Assembly: GCA_903866425.1 (NCBI GenBank) | Contig: CAIPNN010000002.1 | Location: 1-13,568 of the forward strand | From: an uncultured Actinomycetes bacterium | GTDB taxonomy: Bacteria > Actinomycetota > Thermoleophilia > Miltoncostaeales > Miltoncostaeaceae | Direction: 5' to 3' | Length of the DNA: 13,568 nucleotides | Part shown: piece by piece, positions 1 through 8,908 of the stretch | Layout of the letters: every line of letters begins with the position of its first letter | Numbering within the stretch: the stretch's first letter is position 1 | The notes under the pieces: generated by a model | What the model was told of the DNA's origin: nothing | Databases searched by the model: none | The model's input: only the letters and a program-made list of their open reading frames with translations | Made by a program: the position numbers and the translations under genes

Positions 1-480
1 ATGGCTGTCGTCGGGCTCGTGATGATGGGTGGCGGTTCCGCCATCGCCATTGCCACCGGGCTGCCGCACGGGTACTGGATTCCCCTCACGCTCATCGCTG
101 TCGTACCGGCGCTGTCCACGGGCACGTCACACAGGGGGCGTGATCGCCTGGTGGGCACGCTGGCTGCGCTGCTCATCGTCTTCCCGGTGTCGTTCATCCC
201 GATGCCACCGTGGATGTTCTACGTGCTTGGGACCGTGCTGTACATCTCCGCGCTCGTGGTCATGCGCAAGAGCTATGCCTATTACGCGTTCCTCGAGGCG
301 GCAGCCGTCGTGATGTTGGTATCGGCGGGCCAGGACGTGCTGGCAACCGGCGCGGACCGTGTGATCTCGGCCATCATCGCAATCATCCTGTTGGTCATCG
401 CGGTGCCCGTGGTCACGTTCATCCTGCGCCACCTGCCGAAGGTCCACGCATCGGCCCGCGCGGTGGACGGTGCGCCCTAG
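1..480 (+). CDS. FUSC-like integral membrane protein, C-terminal part (probably 5'-truncated by the window edge)
   Basis: A 159-residue hydrophobic reading frame is open from the first base to a TAG stop. It contains about four to five membrane segments (roughly residues 5-20, 27-40, 50-66, 71-87 and 100-142 as two helices). The stretch HGYWIPLT near residue 24, followed by a short Arg-rich cytoplasmic loop and a G-T-L-A-A-L helix, matches the membrane module of the FUSC (fusaric acid resistance-like, aromatic-acid or drug efflux) superfamily. FUSC proteins are usually 350-700 residues, so the ATG at base 1 is probably an internal Met and the gene begins outside the window. The tail after the last helix is short (about 18 residues). 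Substrate cannot be told. The stop codon overlaps that of the convergent Fur-family gene. The family call is by motif memory only. Confidence 0.6.
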   Translation: MAVVGLVMMGGGSAIAIATGLPHGYWIPLTLIAVVPALSTGTSHRGRDRLVGTLAALLIVFPVSFIPMPPWMFYVLGTVLYISALVVMRKSYAYYAFLEAAAVVMLVSAGQDVLATGADRVISAIIAIILLVIAVPVVTFILRHLPKVHASARAVDGAP

Positions 481-965
481 CGGTGATTGTGGGGGCTGCG
501 AGTGGTTCCTGCGCAGCGCGCGCAGTGCCCATGCAGCGTGATGTCGTGCGCGTCCACCTGAAATGACAGGCGGTCAGCCATTTCGTGAATGGCCCGCTCC
601 ACGGCGTCGTCCTCAATCGGTACCACGGCACCGCAGTCGCGGCACACGGCGTGGTGGTGATGATCACCGCCCGGGTGGGCGGGCTCGAATCGCGCCACCG
701 TGCCGCCCAGGTCGACCTTGTGCACCAGGTGCAGCTCGGTGAGGGTGTCGAGCGCGCGGTAGATGCTCGCCATGCCCGGGGTGGCACCGGGAGCCGCCGC
801 CAGCGCGTCGCGTATCTCCTGGGCACTCAGGCAGCAGTCCTGCCGCGCCAGCAGGTCGACCACGGCCTGTCGGGCGCCGCCGGCACGCAGCCCGGCGCCC
901 CGTATGGCCTCGTCGGCGTGGCGCGCCCAGGCGGCGCGTTCGGCGGCGGTCGTCACGGAGTGCAT
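477..965 (-). CDS. Fur-family metal-responsive transcriptional regulator (Zur/FurB or PerR-like)
   Basis: The 162-residue protein has the Fur layout: an N-terminal winged helix (about residues 15-85, with the GMASIYRALDTL recognition-helix region near 64-75) and a C-terminal metal-binding and dimerisation domain. The HHHH run at 102-105 followed by C108-x2-C111, and a second pair C148-x2-C151, are the structural zinc ligands typical of Zur, PerR and Fur proteins. The HHHHxVCRxCG arrangement resembles actinobacterial FurB/Zur, but the sensed metal cannot be assigned from sequence alone. The tail is His-rich (SPHNHR). The ATG start places the gene head-to-head with uvrA across 44 bases, and its TAG stop overlaps the stop of the FUSC-like gene. 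No clear operator or -10 hexamer for this strand was seen in the 44-base gap. Family call is firm; subtype is inference. Confidence 0.9.
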   Translation of the reverse strand: MHSVTTAAERAAWARHADEAIRGAGLRAGGARQAVVDLLARQDCCLSAQEIRDALAAAPGATPGMASIYRALDTLTELHLVHKVDLGGTVARFEPAHPGGDHHHHAVCRDCGAVVPIEDDAVERAIHEMADRLSFQVDAHDITLHGHCARCAGTTRSPHNHR

Positions 966-996
966 GTTCGCAGGCCGGGGCGGGGGGCGCGGGGGT

Positions 997-1002
997 TAGA
1001 GT
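997..1002 (+). promoter_or_regulatory. Candidate -10 element of a leaderless uvrA promoter
   Basis: TAGAGT fits the actinobacterial -10 pattern TAnnnT and ends 7 bases before the GTG start of uvrA. That is the spacing expected when transcription starts at or next to the start codon. No Shine-Dalgarno sequence is seen in front of the GTG. No good -35 hexamer was found at 16-18 bases upstream, which is GC-rich sequence. Confidence 0.5.
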
Positions 1003-1009
1003 CATCCGC

Positions 1010-3864
<2,855 letters not shown>

Positions 3865-3868
<4 letters not shown>

Positions 3869-4335
3869 CCGGCCGGCGCCGCCAGAATCGCCCCGAGGTC
3901 CGCCTGCAGGCGGGCTGCGGCGGCCTTGAGCGATGCGATATCGGATGCACCGGCGGCCACCACTGCGGCGTAGTCGGCCGATGCGGCGTCGGCCAGCGTG
4001 ACGAGGCTCACCTTCAGCGCCTTGGTCGCCGCGCTGTTGGCGGCGGCGGCCTGCAGCTGCGCCACGGCGGACTGGAACTGCGCCTGGGCGTTGGTTGCGG
4101 CCTCGAGGTAGGCGTCGGCATTCGACGTGTTGACGTCGCCTTTCAGGTCCTGCAGCGCTGACATGGCGGCGGCACCGAGGGCATTCGTTGCTGAGGCGAG
4201 CGTGGGTGCCGCCGTGGTGGCGGTGGCTGGCGCGCTGGTGGCGCTGCTGCCGGAGTCCGAGCCGCATCCCGCGAGGGGAAGGGCGGTCGCACTCAGGGCC
4301 AGAAGCGCGATTGCGGTGCGATTGAGTGACGGCAT
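3865..4335 (-). CDS. Small Ala-rich lipoprotein of unknown function (copy A)
   Basis: From the ATG at 4335 the product is 156 residues: a signal peptide (MPSLNRTAIALLALSATALP) and a lipobox L-A-G-C with Cys24 as the lipidation site, then a Ser/Thr/Ala linker (to about 43) and a helical, Ala/Gln/Leu-rich domain with no Cys and no recognised motif. The open frame extends a further 100 codons upstream, but that extension is Arg-rich, lies over the neighbouring lipoprotein in another frame, and would bury the signal peptide, so I reject it. A TACCGT hexamer 6 bases upstream of the ATG supports this start and suggests the gene has its own leaderless promoter. It resembles the next gene (copy B) in layout: lipobox, low-complexity linker, about 100-residue helical bundle. 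Probably anchored on the outer face of the cytoplasmic membrane. Function unknown. Confidence 0.8.
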
Positions 4336-4341
4336 GCGCAG

Positions 4342-4347
4342 ACGGTA
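4342..4347 (-). promoter_or_regulatory. Candidate -10 element of lipoprotein copy A
   Basis: On the minus strand TACCGT (TAnnnT pattern) is followed by 6 bases and then the ATG at 4335. No ribosome-binding sequence lies between them, so a leaderless transcript is the natural reading. The element sits in the 49-base gap between the two lipoprotein genes. That gap also holds a CCCGCC/GGCGGG inverted repeat (4355-4360 and 4374-4379) without a T tract, which may be a weak terminator for copy B or chance. Confidence 0.4.
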
Positions 4348-4384
4348 CCAGCGGCCCGCCACTGGCCGCGTACGGCGGGTGGGG

Positions 4385-4954
4385 CTAGTTGCCGGTGCCC
4401 GCCGCCTCGTCGAAGGTACGCAGGGCATCTGAGAGCGCGGTCTTGGCCGACGCGAGCGCACCGGCGTTGTTGCTGTCGGCGGCTTGTGCGGCGGCATCGC
4501 TGAAGTCGCGATAGGCCTGCGAAAGCGCCGGCGCCGCCGTGGTGATGGCGTCCTGCGTGTTGGTCTGGGCGCCGTCCTCCGGCACCACATCGTGCACCTG
4601 CTGAATCGCCCGGTCGAAGGCCTGCGCACGCGCAATGATCGCGGTGGTCAGGGCGGTGGCGTCAGCCGACCCGTTCAGGTCGGCCATGGTCCCACGGATC
4701 GCCTTCGACACCGCGGCGATGGCTGCATCGAGCTGCGCGTTGCCCGTGATGCCCGACGTCTCAACGGGTGGGGCGGTGTTGGTCACAACGGTGTCGGTCT
4801 GGATCGTCACCGTGCCGTCATCGGGCGACGTGGCCGGTGCCGACGAGGCAGTGGTGGTTGTGCCGCCCCCTGAATCGCCACAGCCGGCCAGGGCTGACGC
4901 GCCGACGACGGCTGCGGCCAGCAGGGCGACTGCACGTACACGGGTTCGGTTCAT
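4385..4954 (-). CDS. Small Ala/Thr-rich lipoprotein of unknown function (copy B)
   Basis: The 189-residue product starts with a basic n-region and hydrophobic core (MNRTRVRAVALLAAAVVGAS) and a lipobox A-L-A-G-C with Cys25 as the predicted lipidated residue. A Gly/Thr/Ser/Pro linker runs to about residue 70, then a helical domain rich in Ala, Asp, Gln and Thr continues to the end. The segment DLNGSADATALTTAIIARAQAFDRAIQQ (split here as DLNGSADATALTTAII and ARAQAFDRAIQQ) resembles D-V-N-T-S-N-A-D-A-Y-L-E-A-A-T-N-A-Q-A-Q-F in copy A, so the two are probably tandem paralogues. No enzyme motif is visible. It is divergent from the M20 peptidase gene across only 23 bases. Export and membrane anchoring follow from the lipobox; the role is unknown. 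Confidence 0.82.
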   Translation of the reverse strand: MNRTRVRAVALLAAAVVGASALAGCGDSGGGTTTTASSAPATSPDDGTVTIQTDTVVTNTAPPVETSGITGNAQLDAAIAAVSKAIRGTMADLNGSADATALTTAIIARAQAFDRAIQQVHDVVPEDGAQTNTQDAITTAAPALSQAYRDFSDAAAQAADSNNAGALASAKTALSDALRTFDEAAGTGN

Positions 4955-4961
4955 ACGAGTG

Positions 4962-4967
4962 TTTCTA
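4962..4967 (-). promoter_or_regulatory. Possible -10 element of lipoprotein copy B, overlapping the opposite-strand -10
   Basis: Read on the minus strand, TAGAAA lies 7 bases before the ATG at 4954. Its last base departs from TAnnnT, so it is weaker than the plus-strand element that shares bases 4966-4967. No other candidate fits in the 23-base gap. Confidence 0.25.
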
Positions 4968-4971
4968 TCAT
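4966..4971 (+). promoter_or_regulatory. Candidate -10 element of a leaderless M20 peptidase promoter
   Basis: TATCAT (TAnnnT) ends 6 bases before the ATG at 4978, and no Shine-Dalgarno sequence is present. This supports both the ATG at 4978 as the true start and leaderless transcription. Any -35 contact would have to lie inside the coding region of the divergent lipoprotein. Confidence 0.5.
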
Positions 4972-4977
4972 CGCCCC

Positions 4978-6315
4978 ATGACCGACGATGAGATGGGGCG
5001 TCTGCTGGCGCTACTGGCCGTGCCGAGCATCAGCGCGATGCCGCAGCACGGGGACGACATGCAGCGCGCCGCGGCGATGGTTGCCGAGGAGGTGCGCCTG
5101 GCCGGCGGGCTGGCCCAGGTGATCGTCACCAGCGGCCATCCGCTGGTGGTCGGGGAGGTGCCGCCGAGCAACGACGACCCCGACGCGCCTGTCGTGCTGC
5201 TGTACGGCCACTACGACGTGCAGCCCCCCGGCGACCCGTCGCTGTGGACCAGCCCGGCGTTTGAGCCCACCATCCGTGGCGACAACCTCTACTGCCGCGG
5301 CGCGAGCGACGACAAGGGCAATCTGTTCATGCTGCTCGTGGCGCTGCAGCGCCTGCGGGCTGAGGGACGCCTGCGGGTGCGCGCCCGCGTGCTGGTGGAT
5401 GGGGAAGAGGAGAGCGGCGGCCACTCGGCGGTTGACTGGGTGGCGGCCGATGCCCGACCGCCGCGGGCGGCCATCATCTTCGACTCGCCCATGGTGGGTC
5501 CGGGACGCCCGGCCGTGTGCACCGGCCTGCGCGGCCTCGCGTACTTCCGGGTGAAGGTGCGCGGGGCGGCTGCCGATCTGCACTCAGGCATGCACGGCGG
5601 CGCGGCGCTCAATGCCGCCCACGCCCTCATGACGATGCTGTCAGCCGTCACGCCGGCGGCCGGCCGGGTGCCAACCGCCCTGGCCGAGGGTGTCATCGCT
5701 CCCACACGCGACGAGGTGACCGCCTGGCAGACCCTGCCCGCCGGCGCGGACATTCTCGCCGAGGCCGGTGGCCGGCCGGCAGATGCCGACGCCGCCGCCG
5801 AATACCACCTGCGCACCACCATGCTTCCGGCAGTCGATGTGCACGGCATCCGCACGGGCAACCCCGACGTCGTTGCCACGGCGATTCCGGCCACTGCGGA
5901 GGCCACGCTGTCGATGCGGGTTCCGCCGGGGGCATCGGCCGAGCACCTGGCCGGTGTGCTGGAGCAGATGCTGCGCGACGCCGCGCCCGCGGGTTGCGAC
6001 GTGGAGATCGAGGGGCTTGGGGTGGCCGGCGCCAGCCGCATTGACCCGGACGACCCCATCATCAGAGCCGCCATGCAGGGCATTGAGGCGGGCACCGGCA
6101 TGCAGGTGACCCCGGTGGGTATCGGCGGCAGCATTCCGGTGGTGGCTGCCATGGCCGCGCGCGGCACGTCGGTGGTGCTCAGCGGGTTCGCGCTGCCCGA
6201 CGACGGATATCACTCGCCCGATGAGCACCTGAGGGTCAGTCATCTCGAATTGGGCGTGAATGCGGCAATGGGCATCCTCGAGGCGCTGGCGTTGGTAGCC
6301 TCGCCCGGCCATTGA
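4978..6315 (+). CDS. M20-family zinc metallodipeptidase (carnosinase/DUG1-like)
   Basis: The protein is 445 residues from the ATG at 4978; the frame is open further upstream, but that part overlaps the divergent lipoprotein and its Arg-rich residues are not family-like. All M20 di-metal ligands are visible by alignment from memory with cytosolic dipeptidases: H78-x-D80 (LLYGHYDVQ), bridging D111 (RGASDDKG), catalytic E144 and metal E145 (DGEEESGG), D169 (IFDSP), H202 (LHSGMHGG, lid domain) and H412 (DGYHSPDEH). The lid or dimerisation domain spans about 185-300. There is no signal peptide, so it is cytoplasmic. The family cleaves dipeptides or short peptides; the exact substrate cannot be stated. 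fumC follows after 19 bases, so the two are likely co-transcribed, though no metabolic link is obvious. Confidence 0.92.
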   Translation: MTDDEMGRLLALLAVPSISAMPQHGDDMQRAAAMVAEEVRLAGGLAQVIVTSGHPLVVGEVPPSNDDPDAPVVLLYGHYDVQPPGDPSLWTSPAFEPTIRGDNLYCRGASDDKGNLFMLLVALQRLRAEGRLRVRARVLVDGEEESGGHSAVDWVAADARPPRAAIIFDSPMVGPGRPAVCTGLRGLAYFRVKVRGAAADLHSGMHGGAALNAAHALMTMLSAVTPAAGRVPTALAEGVIAPTRDEVTAWQTLPAGADILAEAGGRPADADAAAEYHLRTTMLPAVDVHGIRTGNPDVVATAIPATAEATLSMRVPPGASAEHLAGVLEQMLRDAAPAGCDVEIEGLGVAGASRIDPDDPIIRAAMQGIEAGTGMQVTPVGIGGSIPVVAAMAARGTSVVLSGFALPDDGYHSPDEHLRVSHLELGVNAAMGILEALALVASPGH

Positions 6316-6334
6316 TTCGAAACAGGGAGACGTA

Positions 6335-7657
6335 ATGGCGAAGCTGTGGGGTGGGGAGACCGACAAGGCGGTCGACAACTTTCCGATTTCGGGCGAGCCG
6401 GTTCCGGCACCCGTCATCCACTGGCTGGGGCGCATCAAGGCGGGTGCCGCTCGCGCCAACGCCAAGCTCGGCCTGCTTGACGACGGTATCGCCACCGCGA
6501 TCGCCGAGGCCGGCATGGCCGTGGCCAAGGGCAAGTTCGACGACCAGTTCCCGGTGGACGTGTTCCAGACCGGGTCGGGTACCTCGACCAACATGAACAC
6601 CAACGAGGTGATCGCCAAGATCGCCAGCCGCGAGATCAAGGGTGTTCACGCCAACGATCACGTGAACATGGGGCAGAGCTCCAACGACGTGTTCCCGTCG
6701 GCCGTGCACCTGGCCGCGCTCGACCAGATCACCCACGGGCTGCTGCCGGCGCTTGACGCGCTGGAGAAGGCATTCGCCGACAAGGCCGTGGAGTTCAAGG
6801 ACCTGGTGAAGGCCGGTCGCACGCACCTCATGGATGCCGTGCCCGTCACGCTGGGCCAGGAGTTCGGCGGCTACGCCGCGCAGATCCGCCTGGGCACGCA
6901 GCGCATCAAGGGCACGCTCCCGCGTCTGGGCATGATCCCGCTGGGCGGTACCGCCACTGGCACCGGCCTCAACACCCACGCAAAGTTCGCGAAGATGGTG
7001 CGCGACATCATGTCGTCAGAGACGGGCCTGAAGATCTCGGCCCCCGCCGACCCCTTCGAGGCACAGGCAAACCGTGACGGTCTGGTTGAGGCGTCGGCAG
7101 CGCTCAAGATGCTCGCCGTGTCGCTCATCAAGATCGCCAACGACCTCGCGTGGATGGGTTCCGGCCCCCGCTGTGGTCTGGGTGAGATCTTCCTGCCCGA
7201 GCTGCAGAAGGGCTCATCGATCATGCCCGGCAAGGTCAACCCGGTCATCCCTGAGGTCGTCATGCAGGTGGGCGCGCAGGTCATCGGCAACGACACCGCC
7301 ATCACCATCGGCGGCACGCAGGGCAACTTCGAGCTGAACGTGCGCATCCCGCTGATGGCACGCAACCTGCTGCAGTCGGTTGCGCTGCTCACCAGCACCA
7401 CCACCGCGTTCCGCGAGAAGTGTGTGGAGGGCATCACGCCGAACCTCGAGGGGCTGGAGCGCCACGCCGAGGGCACGCTTGCCGCGGCCACCGCGCTCAA
7501 CCCGTACATCGGGTACGACCTCGCCACCGACATCGTGAAGGAGGCCACCAAGAGCGGCCGTCCGCTGCGCGATGTGGCACGCGAGAAGGGCGTGGACGAG
7601 GCAACCCTCAACAAGGCCCTCAACCTGCGCAAGATCGCGAAGGGCGGCCTTATCTAG
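6335..7657 (+). CDS. fumC: Class II fumarate hydratase
   Basis: The 440-residue protein belongs to the fumarase/aspartase superfamily and catalyses the reversible hydration of fumarate to L-malate in the TCA cycle. Visible signatures are TGSGTSTNMNTNEV (79-92), SSNDVFPSA (115-123), GRTHLMDAVP with the catalytic His164, and the mobile-loop signature GSSIMPGKVNP (293-303) with the catalytic Ser. The later GNFELNV (330-336) and ALNPYIGYD favour fumarase over aspartase, even though GKVNPVIPE is also aspartase-like. AGGGAG at 6324-6329 is well placed for the ATG. The N-terminus starts directly at KLWGGETDKAV and lacks the roughly 15-20 residues (M-G-x-V-x-V-P-A) that precede LWG in most class II fumarases; no upstream in-frame start restores them. 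A strong hairpin terminator follows. Confidence 0.95.
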   Translation: MAKLWGGETDKAVDNFPISGEPVPAPVIHWLGRIKAGAARANAKLGLLDDGIATAIAEAGMAVAKGKFDDQFPVDVFQTGSGTSTNMNTNEVIAKIASREIKGVHANDHVNMGQSSNDVFPSAVHLAALDQITHGLLPALDALEKAFADKAVEFKDLVKAGRTHLMDAVPVTLGQEFGGYAAQIRLGTQRIKGTLPRLGMIPLGGTATGTGLNTHAKFAKMVRDIMSSETGLKISAPADPFEAQANRDGLVEASAALKMLAVSLIKIANDLAWMGSGPRCGLGEIFLPELQKGSSIMPGKVNPVIPEVVMQVGAQVIGNDTAITIGGTQGNFELNVRIPLMARNLLQSVALLTSTTTAFREKCVEGITPNLEGLERHAEGTLAAATALNPYIGYDLATDIVKEATKSGRPLRDVAREKGVDEATLNKALNLRKIAKGGLI

Positions 7658-7682
7658 TACCGCATCCCATGCGGGGTGACGC

Positions 7683-7726
7683 CCGGCCCCTGCGATCAGA
7701 TGCTGATCGCAGGGGCCGGTGTCGTT
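7683..7726 (+). terminator. Intrinsic terminator of fumC, between convergent fumC and panB
   Basis: A perfect 17-bp inverted repeat (7683-7699 and 7703-7719) with a 3-base loop is followed by TGTCGTTTT. It starts 25 bases after the fumC stop and ends 8 bases before the panB stop. The T-rich run is on the fumC side, so it best serves fumC; the same stem could also halt panB transcripts, but without a U tract. Confidence 0.88.
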
Positions 7727-7727
7727 T

Positions 7728-8525
7728 TCAGCGCTGGTGCGTCTCGCCGGCCCTGACGGCCGGGGGCACAGCGGTGGCGCGCACCTCGGCCGCGAACTCG
7801 GCCGCGGCACCCTGGATGATCTCGCGAAGGTTTGCGCGGGCCTGCACGAATGCGGGCGGGTTGGGCAGGAGGCCCAGCAGGTCGGTGCTCACCAGCACCT
7901 GGCCGTCGCAGTCGGTGCCGGCCGCGATGCCGATGGTGGGGGCGGTGACGGCCTCGGTGATCTCGCGCGATGCCTCAGCGTCAACGCACTCGATGACGAT
8001 GGCGTAGCAACCGGCGGCGTCGAGCGCGCGGGCGTCTGCAGCCAGTTGCGAGGCCTCCTCGGTGGTCTTGCCGTGCTTGCGGTAGCCACCTTCGGCGGTC
8101 TGCGGCAGCAGGCCCACGTGGCCCATCACCGGAATACCCGCGGCGATGATCGCCTCGACCTGGGGCACGAGTGCGCCCTCAAGCTTGACTGAGTGCGCGC
8201 CGGCGTCAATGAGCACCTGTGCGCTCTCCACAGCCTGCGCAGGGGTGGTGTAGGTGTCAGCGGGCAGATCGCCGCAGATGTGCGTGCGTGTGGCCCCGTT
8301 TGCCACTGCGCGAACGTGGTGGGCCATCATCTCGAGCGTCACGGCGCGTGTGGAGTCGTAGCCCAGCTCCACCTCGCCCATGCTGTCGCCCACCAGCATG
8401 ATGTCGAGCCCCACCTGGTCGAGCGCGAGCGCCATGGGGTAGTCGTAGGCCGTCAGCATGGCCAGGCGACGCCGCCCCTTGAGCGCGCGGATGTCGGCGG
8501 GGGAGAGGATCAGTCGACGTCCCAC
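7728..8525 (-). CDS. panB: 3-methyl-2-oxobutanoate hydroxymethyltransferase (ketopantoate synthase)
   Basis: The 265-residue protein is PanB, which transfers a hydroxymethyl group from methylene-tetrahydrofolate to 2-oxoisovalerate to give ketopantoate, the first committed step of pantothenate synthesis. Motifs: MLTAYDYPMA (23-32), VGDSMG with Mg-ligand D47, GDLP with D86, VKLEG with K114 and E116, GHVGLLPQ with H136, and E179 (VIECV) as the likely catalytic base. The GTG at 8525 is the only suitable start giving the usual 22 residues before MLTAYD; it lies inside the end of the panC-panD frame, overlapping by 16 bases. The Shine-Dalgarno match there is poor, so translational coupling to the upstream gene is likely. 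It is the last gene of the minus-strand pan operon and converges on fumC. Confidence 0.96.
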   Translation of the reverse strand: MGRRLILSPADIRALKGRRRLAMLTAYDYPMALALDQVGLDIMLVGDSMGEVELGYDSTRAVTLEMMAHHVRAVANGATRTHICGDLPADTYTTPAQAVESAQVLIDAGAHSVKLEGALVPQVEAIIAAGIPVMGHVGLLPQTAEGGYRKHGKTTEEASQLAADARALDAAGCYAIVIECVDAEASREITEAVTAPTIGIAAGTDCDGQVLVSTDLLGLLPNPPAFVQARANLREIIQGAAAEFAAEVRATAVPPAVRAGETHQR

Positions 8526-8908
8526 ATGACGGGGACCATGTCCTCAACCAACTCGGTCACCTCGTTGCGCGAGTTCACGTGCACAACCGTGGGCTCGTAG
8601 CCGTCCACGAGCTCCGACTCCTCGAACTCGGCGTAGGTGAGGATGATCACCAGATCGCCGGGGTGGGCCAGGCGGGCTGCCGCGCCGTTGAGACACACGT
8701 CGCCGCGGCCACGGGGGCCATCAATTGCGTAGGTCTCAAACCTGGCACCGGTGTTGATGTTGAGTACCGACACCTTCTCGTACTCGCGGATGTCCGCGAG
8801 GTCGAGCAGGTCGCGATCCACCGTGATGCTCCCCACGTAATTGAGGTTCGCGTCCGTGACGGTCGCGCGGTGGATCTTGCTCTTCAGCATCATGCGTGCT
8901 CGCGGCAC
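8510..8908 (-). CDS. panD: Possible independently translated aspartate 1-decarboxylase (PanD) nested in the fusion frame
   Basis: Codon 304 of the fusion is GTG, preceded at 6 bases by GGAGG (8915-8919). Translation from there would give a 132-residue protein (MPRARMMLKSKIHR...), close to the 126 residues of E. coli PanD and including every catalytic residue. The codons that form the signal are CGG AGG ACA CCT, of which AGG, ACA and CCT look out of place beside the GC-ending codons around them, as if kept for the ribosome-binding site rather than the protein. Whether this start is used, alone or alongside the fusion, cannot be decided from sequence. It shares its frame and stop with the fusion. 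Confidence 0.5.
   Translation of the reverse strand: MPRARMMLKSKIHRATVTDANLNYVGSITVDRDLLDLADIREYEKVSVLNINTGARFETYAIDGPRGRGDVCLNGAAARLAHPGDLVIILTYAEFEESELVDGYEPTVVHVNSRNEVTELVEDMVPVMWDVD

Noticed and set aside
966..1009. SOS box or Fur box in the fur/uvrA intergenic gap
   Set aside because: The 44 bases hold no GAAC-N4-GTTC palindrome and no AT-rich Fur/Zur-like palindrome.
4768..4977. Longer N-terminus of the M20 peptidase
   Set aside because: The extension is antisense to the lipoprotein gene and not family-like; the promoter pattern and homology point to the ATG at 4978.
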